NCBI RefSeq assembly: GCF_024506435.1
Contig: NZ_JANIET010000001.1
Span: forward strand, 1,054,001-1,118,000
From: Pantoea trifolii
Lineage (GTDB): Bacteria > Pseudomonadota > Gammaproteobacteria > Enterobacterales > Enterobacteriaceae
Direction: 5' to 3'
DNA: 64,000 nt
Positions 32,542 through 44,273 of the stretch are shown here, one piece after another. How positions within the stretch are numbered: the stretch's first letter is position 1; every line of letters begins with the position of its first letter. Under the pieces are notes generated by a model. That model was not told the DNA's origin and made no database searches. It was given only the letters and a program-made list of their open reading frames with translations. The position numbers were made by a program, and so were the translations under genes.

Positions 32542-32570
32542 CTTGAAACAACTGGGCAGCATCCCCAGAT
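32542..32570 (+). promoter_or_regulatory. sigma-32 (heat-shock) promoter for clpP
   Basis: CTTGAAAC, then CCCCAGAT, with 15 bases between CTTGAA and CCCC. This fits the RpoH consensus CTTGAA / CCCCATNT with one mismatch. It lies 145 bases before the clpP start in the 335-base tig-clpP gap; no gene is seen in the rest of that gap. Confidence 0.65.
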
Positions 32571-32714
32571 ACAGGGAGAATGCATGAAAACAGTGAGACT
32601 GACTGATTAACCGGGTTGTTATTTCGGTTTGAGGCCGTGGCACGTAGCGTTTGCGCCTCGGCTTACGTAAAATCGGTACAGAATGTTGCCAATGAAATTT
32701 ATCAGGAGACGGTA

Positions 32715-33338
32715 ATGTCATACAGTGGCGATCGTGAATTTACTGCACCGCACATGGCGCTGGTGCCAATGGTGGTCGAACAAACCTCGCGCGGCGAGCG
32801 TTCTTACGACATCTACTCTCGCCTGCTCAAAGAGCGTGTGATCTTCCTGACCGGTCAGGTTGAAGATCATATGGCTAACCTGATCGTGGCGCAGATGCTG
32901 TTTCTGGAAGCTGAGAATCCTGAAAAAGACATTTACCTCTACATTAACTCGCCAGGCGGCGTGATTACTGCTGGAATGTCGATTTATGACACAATGAAGT
33001 TTATTAAGCCCGATGTCAGCACCATTTGTATGGGGCAGGCTTGTTCAATGGGTGCGTTCCTGCTGACCGCAGGCACCAAAGGCAAACGCTTCTGCTTGCC
33101 TAATTCACGTGTGATGATTCATCAGCCGTTGGGCGGCTATCAGGGCCAGGCGACGGATATCGAAATCCATGCGCGTGAAATTCTGAAAGTGAAGCAGCGC
33201 ATGAATGAGTTAATGGCTGAGCACACGGGCAAATCGCTGGAAGAGATTGAACGCGACACCGAGCGCGATCGTTTCCTCTCTGCGAGCGAAGCGGTTGAGT
33301 ATGGCTTAGTCGACTCAATCCTGACGCATCGCCAATAA
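32715..33338 (+). CDS. clpP: ATP-dependent Clp protease proteolytic subunit
   Basis: ClpP forms the tetradecameric serine-protease chamber that works with ClpX or ClpA. From ATG 32715 (after AGGAGACGG) it has 207 residues, like E. coli, including a short propeptide. The catalytic residues are Ser111 (QACSMGAF) and His136 (VMIHQPLGG), plus an Asp downstream in the DTERDRF region. The open frame back to 32616 is not conserved. clpX begins 129 bases later. Confidence 0.98.
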   Translation: MSYSGDREFTAPHMALVPMVVEQTSRGERSYDIYSRLLKERVIFLTGQVEDHMANLIVAQMLFLEAENPEKDIYLYINSPGGVITAGMSIYDTMKFIKPDVSTICMGQACSMGAFLLTAGTKGKRFCLPNSRVMIHQPLGGYQGQATDIEIHAREILKVKQRMNELMAEHTGKSLEEIERDTERDRFLSASEAVEYGLVDSILTHRQ

Positions 33339-33467
33339 GACACATCTGCTTGCCCCTTACGCTATAGTTAACGGGGAGCAGGCAGATGGGTTGAATGCAT
33401 ATCGGCCGTTGATGTACGGCCAGCGCCGTACAACAAATTTGGTCTGAGAAAGAAAAGAGGTTAGCTG

Positions 33468-34739
33468 ATGACAGATAAGCGCAAAGACGGTTCAGGTAAG
33501 TTGCTGTACTGCTCTTTCTGCGGCAAAAGCCAGCATGAAGTCCGTAAGCTAATTGCCGGGCCGTCAGTGTACATTTGCGATGAGTGCGTTGATCTTTGCA
33601 ACGACATTATTCGTGAAGAGATTAAGGAAGTTGCGCCGCATCGCGAGCGTAGCTCACTGCCGACGCCGCATGAAATCCGCCATCACCTTGATGATTATGT
33701 TATTGGTCAGGAAAGGGCGAAGAAAGTGTTGGCAGTAGCGGTATATAACCACTACAAACGCTTGCGTAATGGCGATACCAGCAACGGCATTGAACTGGGC
33801 AAAAGTAACATTTTGCTGATCGGTCCAACCGGTAGCGGTAAAACACTGTTGGCAGAAACGCTGGCGCGCTTGCTGGATGTGCCTTTCACCATGGCGGATG
33901 CCACCACGCTGACCGAAGCGGGTTACGTGGGTGAGGACGTTGAAAACATCATCCAGAAGCTGCTGCAGAAGTGTGATTACGATGTGCAGAAAGCGCAGCG
34001 CGGCATTGTCTACATCGATGAAATCGACAAGATTTCTCGTAAGTCTGACAACCCGTCGATCACACGTGACGTATCGGGCGAAGGCGTACAGCAAGCGCTG
34101 TTGAAATTGATTGAAGGTACCGTAGCTGCCGTACCGCCGCAGGGCGGACGCAAACATCCACAGCAGGAGTTCTTGCAGGTTGATACCTCCAAGATTCTGT
34201 TTATCTGTGGTGGCGCATTCGCCGGTCTCGATAAGGTGATTTCCCAGCGTGTTGAAACCGGATCCGGCATCGGCTTCGGCGCAACCGTGAAGGGCAAATC
34301 CCAGAAGGCGAGCGAAGGCGAATTGCTGTCGCAGGTTGAGCCAGAAGATTTGATCAAGTTTGGCTTGATTCCTGAGTTCATTGGTCGTCTGCCGGTTGTG
34401 GCGACGCTGAGCGAACTGAGTGAAGAAGCGCTGATTCAGATCCTGCGTGAGCCGAAGAACGCACTGACCAAACAGTATCAGGCGCTGTTCAATCTGGAAG
34501 GTGTGGAGCTGGAATTCCGTGACGAAGCCTTAACGGCGATCGCTAAAAAAGCGATGTCACGCAAAACCGGTGCGCGTGGTCTGCGTTCTATCGTTGAAGG
34601 TGCGCTACTTGAAACCATGTACGACCTGCCTTCAATGGATGACGTTGAAAAAGTAGTGATTGATGAGTCGGTGATTGAAGGACAATCTGAGCCGATGTTG
34701 ATTTATGGAAAGCATGAAGCCCAGGCTTCTGGTGAATAA
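33468..34739 (+). CDS. clpX: ATP-dependent Clp protease ATP-binding subunit ClpX
   Basis: ClpX unfolds substrates (for example ssrA-tagged proteins) and feeds them to ClpP. The 423 residues begin with a C4 zinc-binding domain (Cys15, Cys18, Cys37, Cys40). The AAA+ module has Walker A GPTGSGKT (Lys125), Walker [11 protein letters not shown] and sensor-2 KTGARGLR. The pore loop GYVGEDVE and the ClpP-contacting IGF loop (SGIGFGA) are intact. Confidence 0.98.
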   Translation: MTDKRKDGSGKLLYCSFCGKSQHEVRKLIAGPSVYICDECVDLCNDIIREEIKEVAPHRERSSLPTPHEIRHHLDDYVIGQERAKKVLAVAVYNHYKRLRNGDTSNGIELGKSNILLIGPTGSGKTLLAETLARLLDVPFTMADATTLTEAGYVGEDVENIIQKLLQKCDYDVQKAQRGIVYIDEIDKISRKSDNPSITRDVSGEGVQQALLKLIEGTVAAVPPQGGRKHPQQEFLQVDTSKILFICGGAFAGLDKVISQRVETGSGIGFGATVKGKSQKASEGELLSQVEPEDLIKFGLIPEFIGRLPVVATLSELSEEALIQILREPKNALTKQYQALFNLEGVELEFRDEALTAIAKKAMSRKTGARGLRSIVEGALLETMYDLPSMDDVEKVVIDESVIEGQSEPMLIYGKHEAQASGE

Positions 34740-34769
34740 ATAAACAATCGCACCACGTTGTTATCTTAA

Positions 34770-34800
34770 AAAAGGGGAAAAATCTTTCCCCTTTTGTTTT
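34770..34800 (+). terminator. intrinsic terminator after clpX
   Basis: AAAAGGGGAAA-AATC-TTTCCCCTTTT followed by GTTTT. It separates clpX from the lon promoter. Confidence 0.85.
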
Positions 34801-34815
34801 TCTCTCGCCAGTGAC

Positions 34816-34843
34816 ATTGAATGTCGTACAAGCATCCCCATAT
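34816..34843 (+). promoter_or_regulatory. sigma-32 (heat-shock) promoter for lon
   Basis: ATTGAA, 14 bases, CCCCATAT. The -10 part is a full RpoH consensus match, and the arrangement equals the well-known heat-shock promoter of E. coli lon. The start codon lies about 85 bases downstream of the -10. Confidence 0.85.
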
Positions 34844-34927
34844 ACTCAATATCCTGTGGGTTTAACTGCAAAACCTCTATTGCGCGGTACCCATCACCTG
34901 GCGGACATTAAACTAAGAGAGAGCTCT

Positions 34928-37282
34928 ATGAATCCTGAGCGTTCTGAACGCATTGAAATCCCCGTGTTGCCGTTGCGCGACGTGGTGGTTTATCCGCACA
35001 TGGTAATTCCGTTGTTTGTTGGTCGGGAAAAATCGATTCGGTGCCTCGAAGCCGCAATGGATCATGATAAAAAGATCATGCTGGTTGCACAGAAAGAGGC
35101 TTCAACGGATGAACCTGGCATTAACGATCTCTTCTCAGTAGGGACCGTCGCTTCTGTATTGCAGATGCTGAAACTTCCAGATGGCACGGTAAAAGTGCTG
35201 GTTGAAGGTTTACAACGCGCGCACATCACCACGCTGGCTGATAATGGCGACCATTTCGTTGCCCAGGCCGAATACCTTGTCTCGCCAGAAATTGAAGAGC
35301 GCGAGCAGGAAGTGCTGGTACGCACGGCCATCAACCAGTTTGAAGGCTACATCAAGCTCAATAAAAAAATCCCACCTGAGGTCTTAACCTCCCTCAACAG
35401 CATCGACGATGCGGCCCGTTTGGCCGATACCGTCGCAGCGCATATGCCGCTGAAACTGGCTGATAAACAGTCCGTGCTGGAGATGTCCGACGTCAATGAA
35501 CGTCTGGAATATCTGATGGCGATGATGGAATCAGAAATCGATCTGCTGCAGGTTGAGAAGCGTATTCGCAACCGCGTTAAAAAGCAGATGGAGAAAAGCC
35601 AGCGTGAGTACTATCTGAATGAGCAAATGAAAGCCATTCAGAAAGAGCTGGGCGAAATGGATGATGCGCCGGATGAGTACGAGGCGCTGAAACGTAAGAT
35701 TGAAGCGGCCAAAATGCCGACCGAAGCGCGTGAAAAAGCCGAAGCTGAGCTGCAGAAGCTGAAGATGATGTCGCCGATGTCTGCAGAAGCGACCGTGGTG
35801 CGTGGCTACATCGACTGGATGGTTCAGGTTCCGTGGGTGGCGCGCAGCAAGGTGAAAAAAGACCTGCGTAAAGCGCAGGAAACGTTGGATATCGACCATT
35901 ACGGTCTGGAACGCGTCAAAGACCGCATCCTTGAGTATCTTGCGGTGCAGAGTCGCGTCAGCAAAATTAAAGGCCCAATTCTGTGCCTTGTTGGACCGCC
36001 AGGCGTGGGTAAAACCTCGCTGGGACAGTCGATTGCTAAAGCTACCGGACGTAAATACGTGCGTATGGCGCTGGGTGGCGTGCGTGATGAAGCGGAAATC
36101 CGCGGACATCGTCGTACCTACATCGGTTCTATGCCAGGCAAGCTGATCCAGAAAATGGCAAAAGTGGGCGTTAAAAACCCGCTGTTCCTGCTGGATGAGA
36201 TCGACAAAATGTCTTCTGACATGCGTGGCGATCCGGCTTCAGCGCTGCTTGAGGTGCTGGATCCTGAGCAGAACATCGCGTTTAACGATCACTACCTGGA
36301 AGTGGATTACGATCTCTCTGACGTGATGTTCGTGGCGACTTCAAACTCCATGAACATCCCGGCGCCGTTGCTCGACCGTATGGAAGTGATTCGTCTCTCC
36401 GGTTATACCGAAGATGAAAAGCTGAACATCGCGAAGCAACATTTGCTGCCGAAGCAGATTGAACGCAATGCGCTGAAAGAGAAAGAGATCACCGTCGACG
36501 ACAGCGCGATTGTTGGTATCATCCGCTACTACACCCGTGAAGCGGGCGTGCGTAGTCTGGAGCGCGAACTCTCCAAGCTGTGCCGTAAAGCAGTAAAAGC
36601 GCTGCTGATGGATAAGTCGAAAAAGCACATCGTGATCAATGGCGATAACCTTAAGGATTTCCTTGGCGTGCAGCGCTTTGATTATGGTCGCGCAGAGAGC
36701 GAAAGCCGTGTGGGTCAGGTGACCGGTCTGGCGTGGACGGAAGTGGGCGGCGATCTGCTGACCATCGAAACCGCCTGCGTGCCAGGTAAAGGTAAGCTGA
36801 CGTATACCGGTTCGCTGGGCGAAGTGATGCAGGAATCGATTCAGGCGGCGCTGACTGTGGTGCGCGCGCGTGCAGAGAAACTGGGCATCAACGGTGATTT
36901 CTACGAGAAACGTGACATCCACGTGCACGTACCCGAAGGTGCGACGCCGAAAGATGGTCCGAGCGCCGGTATCGCCATGTGCACCGCGCTAGTGTCATGC
37001 TTAACCGGCAACCCGGTGCGTTCTGATGTGGCGATGACCGGTGAAATCACCCTGCGTGGCTTGGTTCTGCCGATTGGTGGCCTGAAAGAGAAGTTGCTCG
37101 CGGCACACCGTGGCGGCATCAAAACCGTGCTGATCCCGGACGAAAACAAGCGCGATTTGGAAGATATTCCACAGAACGTGATTGCCGATCTCGAGATTCA
37201 TCCGGTGAAGCGTATTGAAGAAGTGCTGAACCTGGCACTGGAAAATGCGCCTTACGGCATGCAGGTTGCGACCGCAAAATAG
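34928..37282 (+). CDS. lon: ATP-dependent protease Lon (La)
   Basis: Lon degrades damaged and regulatory proteins. From ATG 34928 ([20 protein letters not shown], ribosome site GAGAGAGC) it has 784 residues, the exact E. coli length; the open frame to 34811 covers the promoter. The order is an N-terminal substrate domain, then AAA+ with Walker A GPPGVGKT and Walker [10 protein letters not shown]. The protease domain follows, with the Ser-Lys dyad in [10 protein letters not shown] and [13 protein letters not shown]. Confidence 0.98.
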   Translation: MNPERSERIEIPVLPLRDVVVYPHMVIPLFVGREKSIRCLEAAMDHDKKIMLVAQKEASTDEPGINDLFSVGTVASVLQMLKLPDGTVKVLVEGLQRAHITTLADNGDHFVAQAEYLVSPEIEEREQEVLVRTAINQFEGYIKLNKKIPPEVLTSLNSIDDAARLADTVAAHMPLKLADKQSVLEMSDVNERLEYLMAMMESEIDLLQVEKRIRNRVKKQMEKSQREYYLNEQMKAIQKELGEMDDAPDEYEALKRKIEAAKMPTEAREKAEAELQKLKMMSPMSAEATVVRGYIDWMVQVPWVARSKVKKDLRKAQETLDIDHYGLERVKDRILEYLAVQSRVSKIKGPILCLVGPPGVGKTSLGQSIAKATGRKYVRMALGGVRDEAEIRGHRRTYIGSMPGKLIQKMAKVGVKNPLFLLDEIDKMSSDMRGDPASALLEVLDPEQNIAFNDHYLEVDYDLSDVMFVATSNSMNIPAPLLDRMEVIRLSGYTEDEKLNIAKQHLLPKQIERNALKEKEITVDDSAIVGIIRYYTREAGVRSLERELSKLCRKAVKALLMDKSKKHIVINGDNLKDFLGVQRFDYGRAESESRVGQVTGLAWTEVGGDLLTIETACVPGKGKLTYTGSLGEVMQESIQAALTVVRARAEKLGINGDFYEKRDIHVHVPEGATPKDGPSAGIAMCTALVSCLTGNPVRSDVAMTGEITLRGLVLPIGGLKEKLLAAHRGGIKTVLIPDENKRDLEDIPQNVIADLEIHPVKRIEEVLNLALENAPYGMQVATAK

Positions 37283-37312
37283 TGATTAGCGACATAAACC
37301 GCTAAAAAGCGA

Positions 37313-37349
37313 AGCTGGCAGGCAAAATGGTGCTTGCCAGCTTTTTTTT
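37313..37349 (+). terminator. intrinsic terminator after lon
   Basis: AGCTGGCA...TGCCAGCT followed by eight T (37342-37349), about 30 bases after the lon stop. Confidence 0.9.
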
Positions 37350-37495
37350 GTGCCGCTAACTTAGTGGGCTGCTGGATCAACGATTGAGATGAATACCGTT
37401 GTTTCAGCTCCACAGGCTTGATATAACTGGCTGCGCGTTCGCACCGGGCGGGAAGCGCGGGTGCGATGTGAATAATAAAAGAGGGGATGAAGAGA

Positions 37496-37768
37496 GTGAA
37501 TAAGTCACAGTTGATCGACAAAATTGCTGCAGATGCTGATATTTCTAAAGCAGCAGCGGGACGTGTTTTAGATGCATTCATGGACTCCGTTACCGAAGCT
37601 CTGAAAGGCGGAGATGAAGTGGCACTGGTTGGTTTCGGTACTTTCTCTGTACGTGAGCGTGCAGCTCGCACCGGCCGTAACCCACAAACGGGTAAAGAGC
37701 TCACCATTCCGGCTGGTAAAGTTCCGGGCTTCCGTGCAGGTAAAGCACTGAAAGATTCCGTCAATTAA
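37496..37768 (+). CDS. hupB: DNA-binding protein HU-beta
   Basis: HU-beta is a nucleoid-associated protein that bends DNA and dimerises with HU-alpha. From GTG 37496 it has 90 residues, (M)[18 protein letters not shown], as in E. coli. The DNA-binding arm [17 protein letters not shown] and core [10 protein letters not shown] are intact. An ATG at 37487 would add three residues and is less likely. It sits in its usual place between lon and ppiD. Confidence 0.97.
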   Translation: MNKSQLIDKIAADADISKAAAGRVLDAFMDSVTEALKGGDEVALVGFGTFSVRERAARTGRNPQTGKELTIPAGKVPGFRAGKALKDSVN

Positions 37769-37843
37769 TGACCGCTGATACATCCATTGAAGCATTTTCT
37801 TCCGTGGATTGAGGACGCAAAAGCCGTTCTCATGTAACATACG

Positions 37844-37871
37844 GGCACATCATTTTTGATGTGCCTTTTTT
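37844..37871 (+). terminator. intrinsic terminator after hupB
   Basis: GGCACATCA-TTTT-TGATGTGCC followed by TTTTTT, 75 bases past the hupB stop. Confidence 0.9.
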
Positions 37872-38005
37872 ATTCTTGATGCGCGACGATAGCCTTTGGT
37901 TGTTGTCTCCGCATGGTTGCCAACTGCCAGCCTGAACAGCAGTTGCACGATGATGACATCGTGTTAGAGCTTTACATTCACACTACAGCGGAGTGTTGTC
38001 ATACC

Positions 38006-39874
38006 ATGATGGACAATTTACGCGCGGCGTCGAATCATGTCGTGCTCAAGATTATTCTGGGATTGATCATCCTGTCTTTCGTACTCACCGGGGTGGGCAA
38101 CTACCTGATCGGTGGCGGCGGTGATTATGCTGCCAAAGTGAACGGCCACGAGATCAGTCGTGCAGAGCTGGAGCAGGGTTTTAACAACGAGCGCAATCGT
38201 CAGCAGCAGATGCTGGGCGATCAGTTCTCGCAGTTAGCCAGCAACGAAGGCTATATGCAGCAGATGCGTCAGCAGGCGCTGTCGCAGCTGATTGATCAGG
38301 CGTTACTTGATCAGTACATCAAAGATCTGCACATCGGCATCAGCGATGATCAGGTAAAACAGGCGATCTTCAATCAGAAAGCTTTCCAGACCAACGGTAA
38401 ATTCGACAACGCCAAATATAGCGGCCTGATCACCAGCATGGGCTTCACGGCTGATCAGTATGCTGAAGCGCTGCGCAAGCAGCTGGCGACGCAGCAGCTG
38501 ATTAATGCGATTGCTAACACTGATTTCATGCTGAAAGGCGAAACCAGCAAGCTGGTGGATCTGGTGTCCCAGCAGCGTGAAGTGCGTCAGGCGGTGATTG
38601 ATGTCAACGCGCTTGCGGCCAAACAAACGGTCAGCGACGACGAAGTCAGCCAGTATTACCAGCAGCATCAGAATAGCTTCATGGCGCCTGAGCAGTTCCG
38701 CGTGAGCTATATCAAAATGGATGCCGCAAGCATGCAGGAAACGGCCAGCGAAGCAGACATTCAGAGCTGGTACGATCAACACAAAGCGGATTATTCACAG
38801 CCACAGCGTAATCGCTACAGCGTGATTCAGACTAAGACGGAAGCCGATGCTAACGCCGTGGTTGATGCATTGAAGAAAGGCGAAGATTTCGCCGCGCTGG
38901 CGAAAAGCAAATCTATCGACCCAATCTCAGCCCGCAAAGGTGGCGATATGGGTTGGCTGGAGCCGAGCACCACGCCAGACGAGCTGAAAAACGCCAATCT
39001 GACGCAGAAAGGCCAGCTTTCCGGTGCCATCAAATCATCGGTTGGCTACCTCGTGGTGCGTCTGGATGATATTCAGCCGGAGCAGGTTAAACCGCTGGCC
39101 GATGTTCATGACATCGTTGCCGATAAAGTGAAGCAAGAGAAAGCGGTTGATGCCTTCTACAAAATTCAGCAGAAAGTGAGCGAAGCAGCCAGCAACGATA
39201 ACGAATCGTTGGCCGGCGCGGCGCAGGCTTCCGGCCTGAAAGTGGTAGAAACCAATTGGATCACCCGCGATAACCTGCCAGACGAGTTGAACTTCGATCA
39301 GGTTAAGCAAGCCATCTTCAACGGTGGTTTAGTGGGCCAGAATGGTGCGCCGGGTAACAACTCCGACATCATCTCTGTGGATGGCGATCGTGCCTTTGTG
39401 CTGCGTATCAGCGAGCACAAACCGGAAGCGGTGAAGCCGTTGGATCAGGTGAAAGCGCAGATCGTCGACTCGCTGAAGCATGATAAAGCAACGCAGCAGG
39501 CAAAAGCGCAGGCAGACAAACTGCTGGCCGATTTGAAAGCCGGTAAAGCAGATGCACTGAAGGCTGCAGGCTTAACGCTCAGCGCCAGCAAATCGTTTGA
39601 TCGCAATGCGCAGGATCCGGTGGCTCAGTCGGCCTTCAATCTGCCGCAACCTGCCGACAATAAACCGTCGTGGGGCGTGAGTGAAGATATGCAGGGCAAT
39701 GTGGTGCTGATCGCGCTGGATAAAGTGAGCGCGGGCAACATGCCGCAGGCGCAGATCGATGAGATGGTGAAAGGCGTAACGCAAAATAACGCGCAAATTG
39801 CCTTTGAAGCGCTGCTGGAAAACCTGCGTAAAGAGGCGAAGATTAAGTACGGCGCCGCCGCACAAAACCAGTAA
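38006..39874 (+). CDS. ppiD: periplasmic folding chaperone PpiD (SurA-like, parvulin fold)
   Basis: PpiD is anchored in the inner membrane near SecYEG and helps proteins emerging into the periplasm. From ATG 38006 (MMDNLRAASNHVVLKII) it has 622 residues. It has one N-terminal membrane helix (about 12-34), SurA-like N domain, a parvulin domain (about 266-357, RYSVIQTKTEADANAV...GDMGWLEPSTTPDELK), then a second parvulin-like region. The longer open frame to 37913 lies over the hupB 3' region and is not conserved. Confidence 0.97.
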   Translation: MMDNLRAASNHVVLKIILGLIILSFVLTGVGNYLIGGGGDYAAKVNGHEISRAELEQGFNNERNRQQQMLGDQFSQLASNEGYMQQMRQQALSQLIDQALLDQYIKDLHIGISDDQVKQAIFNQKAFQTNGKFDNAKYSGLITSMGFTADQYAEALRKQLATQQLINAIANTDFMLKGETSKLVDLVSQQREVRQAVIDVNALAAKQTVSDDEVSQYYQQHQNSFMAPEQFRVSYIKMDAASMQETASEADIQSWYDQHKADYSQPQRNRYSVIQTKTEADANAVVDALKKGEDFAALAKSKSIDPISARKGGDMGWLEPSTTPDELKNANLTQKGQLSGAIKSSVGYLVVRLDDIQPEQVKPLADVHDIVADKVKQEKAVDAFYKIQQKVSEAASNDNESLAGAAQASGLKVVETNWITRDNLPDELNFDQVKQAIFNGGLVGQNGAPGNNSDIISVDGDRAFVLRISEHKPEAVKPLDQVKAQIVDSLKHDKATQQAKAQADKLLADLKAGKADALKAAGLTLSASKSFDRNAQDPVAQSAFNLPQPADNKPSWGVSEDMQGNVVLIALDKVSAGNMPQAQIDEMVKGVTQNNAQIAFEALLENLRKEAKIKYGAAAQNQ

Positions 39875-39909
39875 GCCTCACAAAAAAAGTTAAACCACTG
39901 CAATACCCG

Positions 39910-39933
39910 AAAGGCCGCTTATGCGGCCTTTTC
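39910..39933 (+). terminator. intrinsic terminator after ppiD
   Basis: AAAGGCCGC-TTAT-GCGGCCTTTTCC, 35 bases after the ppiD stop. Confidence 0.85.
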
Positions 39934-39975
39934 CATTTCTGTGATTGTCCTTTTGAGCGTTGAATTGAGCTGTGA

Positions 39976-40338
<363 letters not shown>

Positions 40339-40439
40339 AGCGTCTCGCGACTTTGAAGGATTGAAAAAGCCCGGATTCAGGCTGTGCTATGCTCAACAGG
40401 TCTTACCAGTTGTCATTCTCAGCCTGAACAGGAGCAATA

Positions 40440-40847
40440 ATGCAAACCACAATTAAAGTGCGCGGTTATCATCTGGATGTTTATCAGCACGTGAATAACG
40501 CGCGCTATCTGGAGTTTCTGGAAGAGGCGCGCTGGCAGTGGCTGGAGGATGTCGATGCGTTTCATTGGCTGATGGAGCAGCAGCTGGCGTTTGTGGTGGT
40601 GAATATCAACATCAACTATCGTCGTCCGGCGGTATTGGGCGACGTACTGAACATTGAAAGTGAAGTATCTCAGCTCGGCGGTAAAAGCGGCATCATTACG
40701 CAGCGTGTCTTGCTGGCGAGTGATAATTCGGTGGTGTCGGATGCCGCACTGACCTTTGTCTGTATCGATTTGCGCACGCAAAAAGCGGTGCCGTTGGAAG
40801 GGGAGTTACACCAGCGTCTGGCATCGTTGATGGTCGAAAATGAATAA
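40440..40847 (+). CDS. fadM: long-chain acyl-CoA thioesterase FadM
   Basis: FadM (YbaW) is a hotdog-fold thioesterase that clears unusual acyl-CoAs during beta-oxidation. The 135 residues begin MQTTIKVRGYHLDVYQHVNN, where the Asp of LDVYQHVN is catalytic, followed by NARYLEFLEEARW. It follows GGAGCAATA, between ybaV and queC as in E. coli. Confidence 0.95.
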   Translation: MQTTIKVRGYHLDVYQHVNNARYLEFLEEARWQWLEDVDAFHWLMEQQLAFVVVNININYRRPAVLGDVLNIESEVSQLGGKSGIITQRVLLASDNSVVSDAALTFVCIDLRTQKAVPLEGELHQRLASLMVENE

Positions 40848-40884
40848 CTGGCGCCGATGACGCCAGTTTACCCTGCGGTCTGAA

Positions 40885-41580
40885 TCAGTTGAGGCCGCTT
40901 TTCTCTTTCATCGCTGCCATCACCGCTGACGCATTCGCCTGATAATCTGCCAGGCCACGGGCGCGTAGATGGCAGGCCGCGCATTCACCGCAACCATCAC
41001 CTTTTACGCCGTTGTAGCAGGTAAGCGTTTCAGCGCGTACCAGCGGCAGCTGCTGCCAGTAATCGGCCAGCGCCCAGGTTTCGGCTTTGTTCAGCCACAT
41101 CAGCGGCGTTTCAAAGCGAATATTGCGCGCCATGCCGAGGCTGACCGCGCTATTGAGTGCTTTAACAAACTCATCTCGGCAATCCGGATAGCCTGAGAAG
41201 TCGGTTTCGCATACGCCGGTGATCACCGCTTCAGCTTCCACCTGATAGGCATAAATGGATGCCAGCGTCAGGAACAGAATATTGCGGCCCGGCACAAAGG
41301 TGCTCGGCAAACCGCTGGCATTCGGATCGTAAGTTGGCACGGGAATGTTGTCGCGCGTCAGGCTGCTGACGGCTAACTCATTGAGCAGCGTAACGTCGAG
41401 CACTTTGTGCGCCCGTGCGCCAAGCTTGTGTGACAGTTCTGCCGCAACTTCGATCTCTTCACGATGGCGCTGGCCGTAATCAAAAGTAACGCAATGCACT
41501 TCATCATAGTGTTGCAGCGCCTGAATCAAACAGGTGGTGGAGTCTTGTCCGCCACTGAATACCACAACGGCTCGTTTCAT
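40885..41580 (-). CDS. queC: 7-cyano-7-deazaguanine synthase QueC
   Basis: QueC converts 7-carboxy-7-deazaguanine to preQ0 with ATP and ammonia, in the queuosine pathway that ends with Tgt (1-617). The 231 residues start with the PP-loop [13 protein letters not shown] and end with the zinc-binding cluster [19 protein letters not shown]. The gap to ybaE is only 26 bases, so ybaE and queC may be cotranscribed; no preQ1 riboswitch fits there. Confidence 0.97.
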   Translation of the reverse strand: MKRAVVVFSGGQDSTTCLIQALQHYDEVHCVTFDYGQRHREEIEVAAELSHKLGARAHKVLDVTLLNELAVSSLTRDNIPVPTYDPNASGLPSTFVPGRNILFLTLASIYAYQVEAEAVITGVCETDFSGYPDCRDEFVKALNSAVSLGMARNIRFETPLMWLNKAETWALADYWQQLPLVRAETLTCYNGVKGDGCGECAACHLRARGLADYQANASAVMAAMKEKSGLN

Positions 41581-41606
41581 TTTTTCTTCCCCAAAAATCA
41601 GTGCGC

Positions 41607-43322
41607 TTATGGTACTGGCTCGGACGCAGGCTGAACAGCGCTAGCTGTGGTTGGCGGCGGAATCCAGGCGCGGGTGAAATCAAACCAGCCCAGGCTATTC
41701 AGCTGGATGCCTTCCACGCCGGGCGGGGCAAATACCTGATAGCGATAGTTAAACAGCGGCAGTAAATGGCCGTCGCACATCAGCTGCTGAAACAGTTGCT
41801 GAGTCAGTTCGCTACGCTGCAATGCATCAGGCTGTTGGGCAATGGCGCTCAGCGGCGTTTGCAGGACCTGTTCGCGCAGCGGATGCCAGACCGGATCGTT
41901 CTCCAGCCAGTTCACCAGCGTAAACAGCGGTGCATCGCCAATCAGCCGATCGCCCATCACCACATCGGCCTCACTGAGATCGATATCGTCGCGCCAGCTT
42001 TTTACGTCATGGAAGACGCAGGTGAGGGTGCAGCCGTGTTGTGCCAGCAGTGGAATCAACGCCTGCGCCATCACATGCAGTTCGACCGGCAGGTGGTAAT
42101 GCAGCGTTAGCGTCGGCGGCAGTGAAATTCTCTCTCTTACTGCGCGCGGTACCGGCCAGCCAGGCAGCAGTTCATGGCTCGGTGTAATCAACCCCTCATC
42201 CAGTGGCAATTGCTGAATCACGCCGCTGCGCTGAATCAGGGCAATCAGCGATTGGGCCTGTTCGGCACTGAAGTGCGCCGAGATGCGTGGCGCCAGATAG
42301 CAAAATCCCAGGCTGATACTGCGATCAACCGGACGCAGCGAACCGAGCTCGTCAGGATCGCCAATGGCGATTTGTACCGGATGGCTACAGCTGGTGCCGA
42401 GATCACGATCAAACAGCTGCGGCGTGATCCAGTATTCCATACGCTGGATCAATGGGCGCTGCAGATGCCAGCGCGCATGGCTCTCCAGCCGCACCATTTC
42501 GGCGGTGAAATGCGTGAGTTTCCACGGCCCGCTACCGACATCGGCGAATTCAGGATGAGGTAACAGACTGAATTGGTGCGCCAGCCGCTGCGGCAGCCAG
42601 TAATCGCTTTCACGCAGTTGTATGTGTATCGCCAGCGGATGCGGCGCTTCAATCCGTTCAATCGCTGCCAGCAGCCGCGAGCCGCGCGGGGATAGCATGA
42701 TCTGCTGCAACTGCTCAACCAACTGCGCCGCCTGCACCGGTTCATCGTTGTGCCAGCTAAGCTGCGGGCGCAGCCAAAAGTACCAGTCACGGCCGCTGGC
42801 ATCGTGCTGCCAATGGTGAGCGATATCGCCTTCAACATCGTTATCGCGAAAGCGCGTAAGCCCCGAGAAAACCTGGCGCGCCAGATGTTGCTCGGCGCGT
42901 CCGGTTAGCTGTAGCGGACGCAGCGGCTCCATCGCGCGGTAATAAGGAATGCGCAGCACCGGCGATTGATTCTGCCACTGACCGCCCATTAGCGGCCGCA
43001 ACATTTTCACTAATCGCTCGGGATGCAGATCCAGCACCTGCAATGCCTGTACCGCCTCGCCAGCATCGAGTTGCTGCGTTAACAGCTGCTGGCGCAGCTG
43101 CTCCGGCGACACCAGGAAAGTCAGCTCGCCCTGTTTACCACGCCCGGATTCTCCGCGCCAGTTCAGCCAGCCGGCATCCTGCCACTGCCGCAGCAGCGTG
43201 CGCACATGGCGCTCGCTGCAAAAGCAGTGTTGCGCCATCGCAGCGACGCTGAGGCGTTGCGTTTCGCCGTGGCTAAGTTGCCACAGGCGCTGGAATTGAT
43301 TAACCCGATGAAGTTCGCGCAT
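41607..43322 (-). CDS. ybaE: SgrR-like transcriptional regulator/solute-binding protein YbaE
   Basis: A 571-residue protein with an N-terminal SgrR-type winged helix (about 1-115, [20 protein letters not shown]) fused to a domain resembling family-5 extracellular solute-binding proteins, but with no signal peptide. The same architecture is found in SgrR, the activator of the sgrS small RNA. E. coli YbaE (about 566 residues) sits in the same place between queC and cof. Its ligand and targets are unknown. The C-terminus here is extended by a Pro/Ala-rich tail. Confidence 0.9.
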   Translation of the reverse strand: MRELHRVNQFQRLWQLSHGETQRLSVAAMAQHCFCSERHVRTLLRQWQDAGWLNWRGESGRGKQGELTFLVSPEQLRQQLLTQQLDAGEAVQALQVLDLHPERLVKMLRPLMGGQWQNQSPVLRIPYYRAMEPLRPLQLTGRAEQHLARQVFSGLTRFRDNDVEGDIAHHWQHDASGRDWYFWLRPQLSWHNDEPVQAAQLVEQLQQIMLSPRGSRLLAAIERIEAPHPLAIHIQLRESDYWLPQRLAHQFSLLPHPEFADVGSGPWKLTHFTAEMVRLESHARWHLQRPLIQRMEYWITPQLFDRDLGTSCSHPVQIAIGDPDELGSLRPVDRSISLGFCYLAPRISAHFSAEQAQSLIALIQRSGVIQQLPLDEGLITPSHELLPGWPVPRAVRERISLPPTLTLHYHLPVELHVMAQALIPLLAQHGCTLTCVFHDVKSWRDDIDLSEADVVMGDRLIGDAPLFTLVNWLENDPVWHPLREQVLQTPLSAIAQQPDALQRSELTQQLFQQLMCDGHLLPLFNYRYQVFAPPGVEGIQLNSLGWFDFTRAWIPPPTTASAVQPASEPVP

Positions 43323-43415
43323 CGCTAAACCCGGAACAGTTTTTTAAAAGTATTCACTATTAGTTCCGTAATTACCAGGCGATATTAACTGCCTCACTCA
43401 GACAGGAGAATTCGC

Positions 43416-44237
43416 ATGGCTCGCCTCGCGGCATTTGATATGGATGGCACGCTGTTACTGCCTTCGCACCGGTTAGGAAATGAAACGCTGACAAGCCTGC
43501 ATGCGTTGCATCAGCTCGGTGTTACGTTGGCGTTTGCCACCGGGCGTCATCTTATGGATATGCGGCGAGTACGCGAACAAATCACCTTGCCTGCGTGGCT
43601 GATTACCGGCAACGGCACGCGCATTCACGATCTTGTAGGCAACCAACTTTACGGCTGCGATTTATCGCCATCAGTGGCGGAAGAGGTGATTCATACCCAT
43701 TGGCAAACGCCCGCCTCGATTCATATTTTCAATGATGAAGGCTGGTTTACCGATAAACCGCTGATCGGTGCGCTGGAAGCGCATGCGATGAGCGGCTTCC
43801 ACTATCAGCTGCGTAATTTGCGTCAGATGTCGGCGCATGAAGTCACCAAAATCTGTTTTATTGCGCCGCATGAAATGTTGCAGGTGTTAAGAAGTGAATT
43901 GCAGGATGCGTTAGGCGATCGGGCTAACATTTGTTTCTCAGCCTGGGATTGCCTGGAAGTGTTGCCGGTTGATTGCCATAAAGGCGCGGCGTTGGGACGT
44001 CTGTGCCAGCATCTTTCGCTGTCGCTGGCGGAGTGTATGGCGTTTGGCGATGCCATGAACGATCGCGAAATGCTGGAGCGCGTTGGCAGCGGTTTCATTA
44101 TGGGCAACGCCATGAATCAACTGAAAGCGTCGTTGCCCCATTTACCGATTATCGGACATTGCGAGACACAGGCGGTGTCTCACTACCTTAATCACTGGAT
44201 GACCACACCACACCTCGATTATTCCCCCGAATGCTGA
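43416..44237 (+). CDS. cof: HAD-family HMP-PP phosphatase Cof
   Basis: Cof hydrolyses HMP-diphosphate, a thiamine precursor, and other phosphates. It is a 273-residue class IIB HAD phosphatase with motif [11 protein letters not shown], motif II FATGRH, a Lys-containing motif III and motif [14 protein letters not shown]. An intrinsic terminator follows. In E. coli the next gene is decR; here a PLP enzyme gene is interposed. Confidence 0.94.
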   Translation: MARLAAFDMDGTLLLPSHRLGNETLTSLHALHQLGVTLAFATGRHLMDMRRVREQITLPAWLITGNGTRIHDLVGNQLYGCDLSPSVAEEVIHTHWQTPASIHIFNDEGWFTDKPLIGALEAHAMSGFHYQLRNLRQMSAHEVTKICFIAPHEMLQVLRSELQDALGDRANICFSAWDCLEVLPVDCHKGAALGRLCQHLSLSLAECMAFGDAMNDREMLERVGSGFIMGNAMNQLKASLPHLPIIGHCETQAVSHYLNHWMTTPHLDYSPEC

Positions 44238-44248
44238 GGCTTACAGTG

Positions 44249-44273
44249 AACCGGACAGGACGTCCGGTTTTTT
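44249..44273 (+). terminator. intrinsic terminator after cof
   Basis: AACCGGAC-AGGAC-GTCCGGTTTTTT. It overlaps the end of the convergent PLP enzyme gene. Confidence 0.85.

Noticed and set aside
34811..34927. Lon with a 39-residue N-terminal extension
   Set aside because: The extension covers the sigma-32 promoter and leader; the family start [12 protein letters not shown] is at 34928 with a proper ribosome site.
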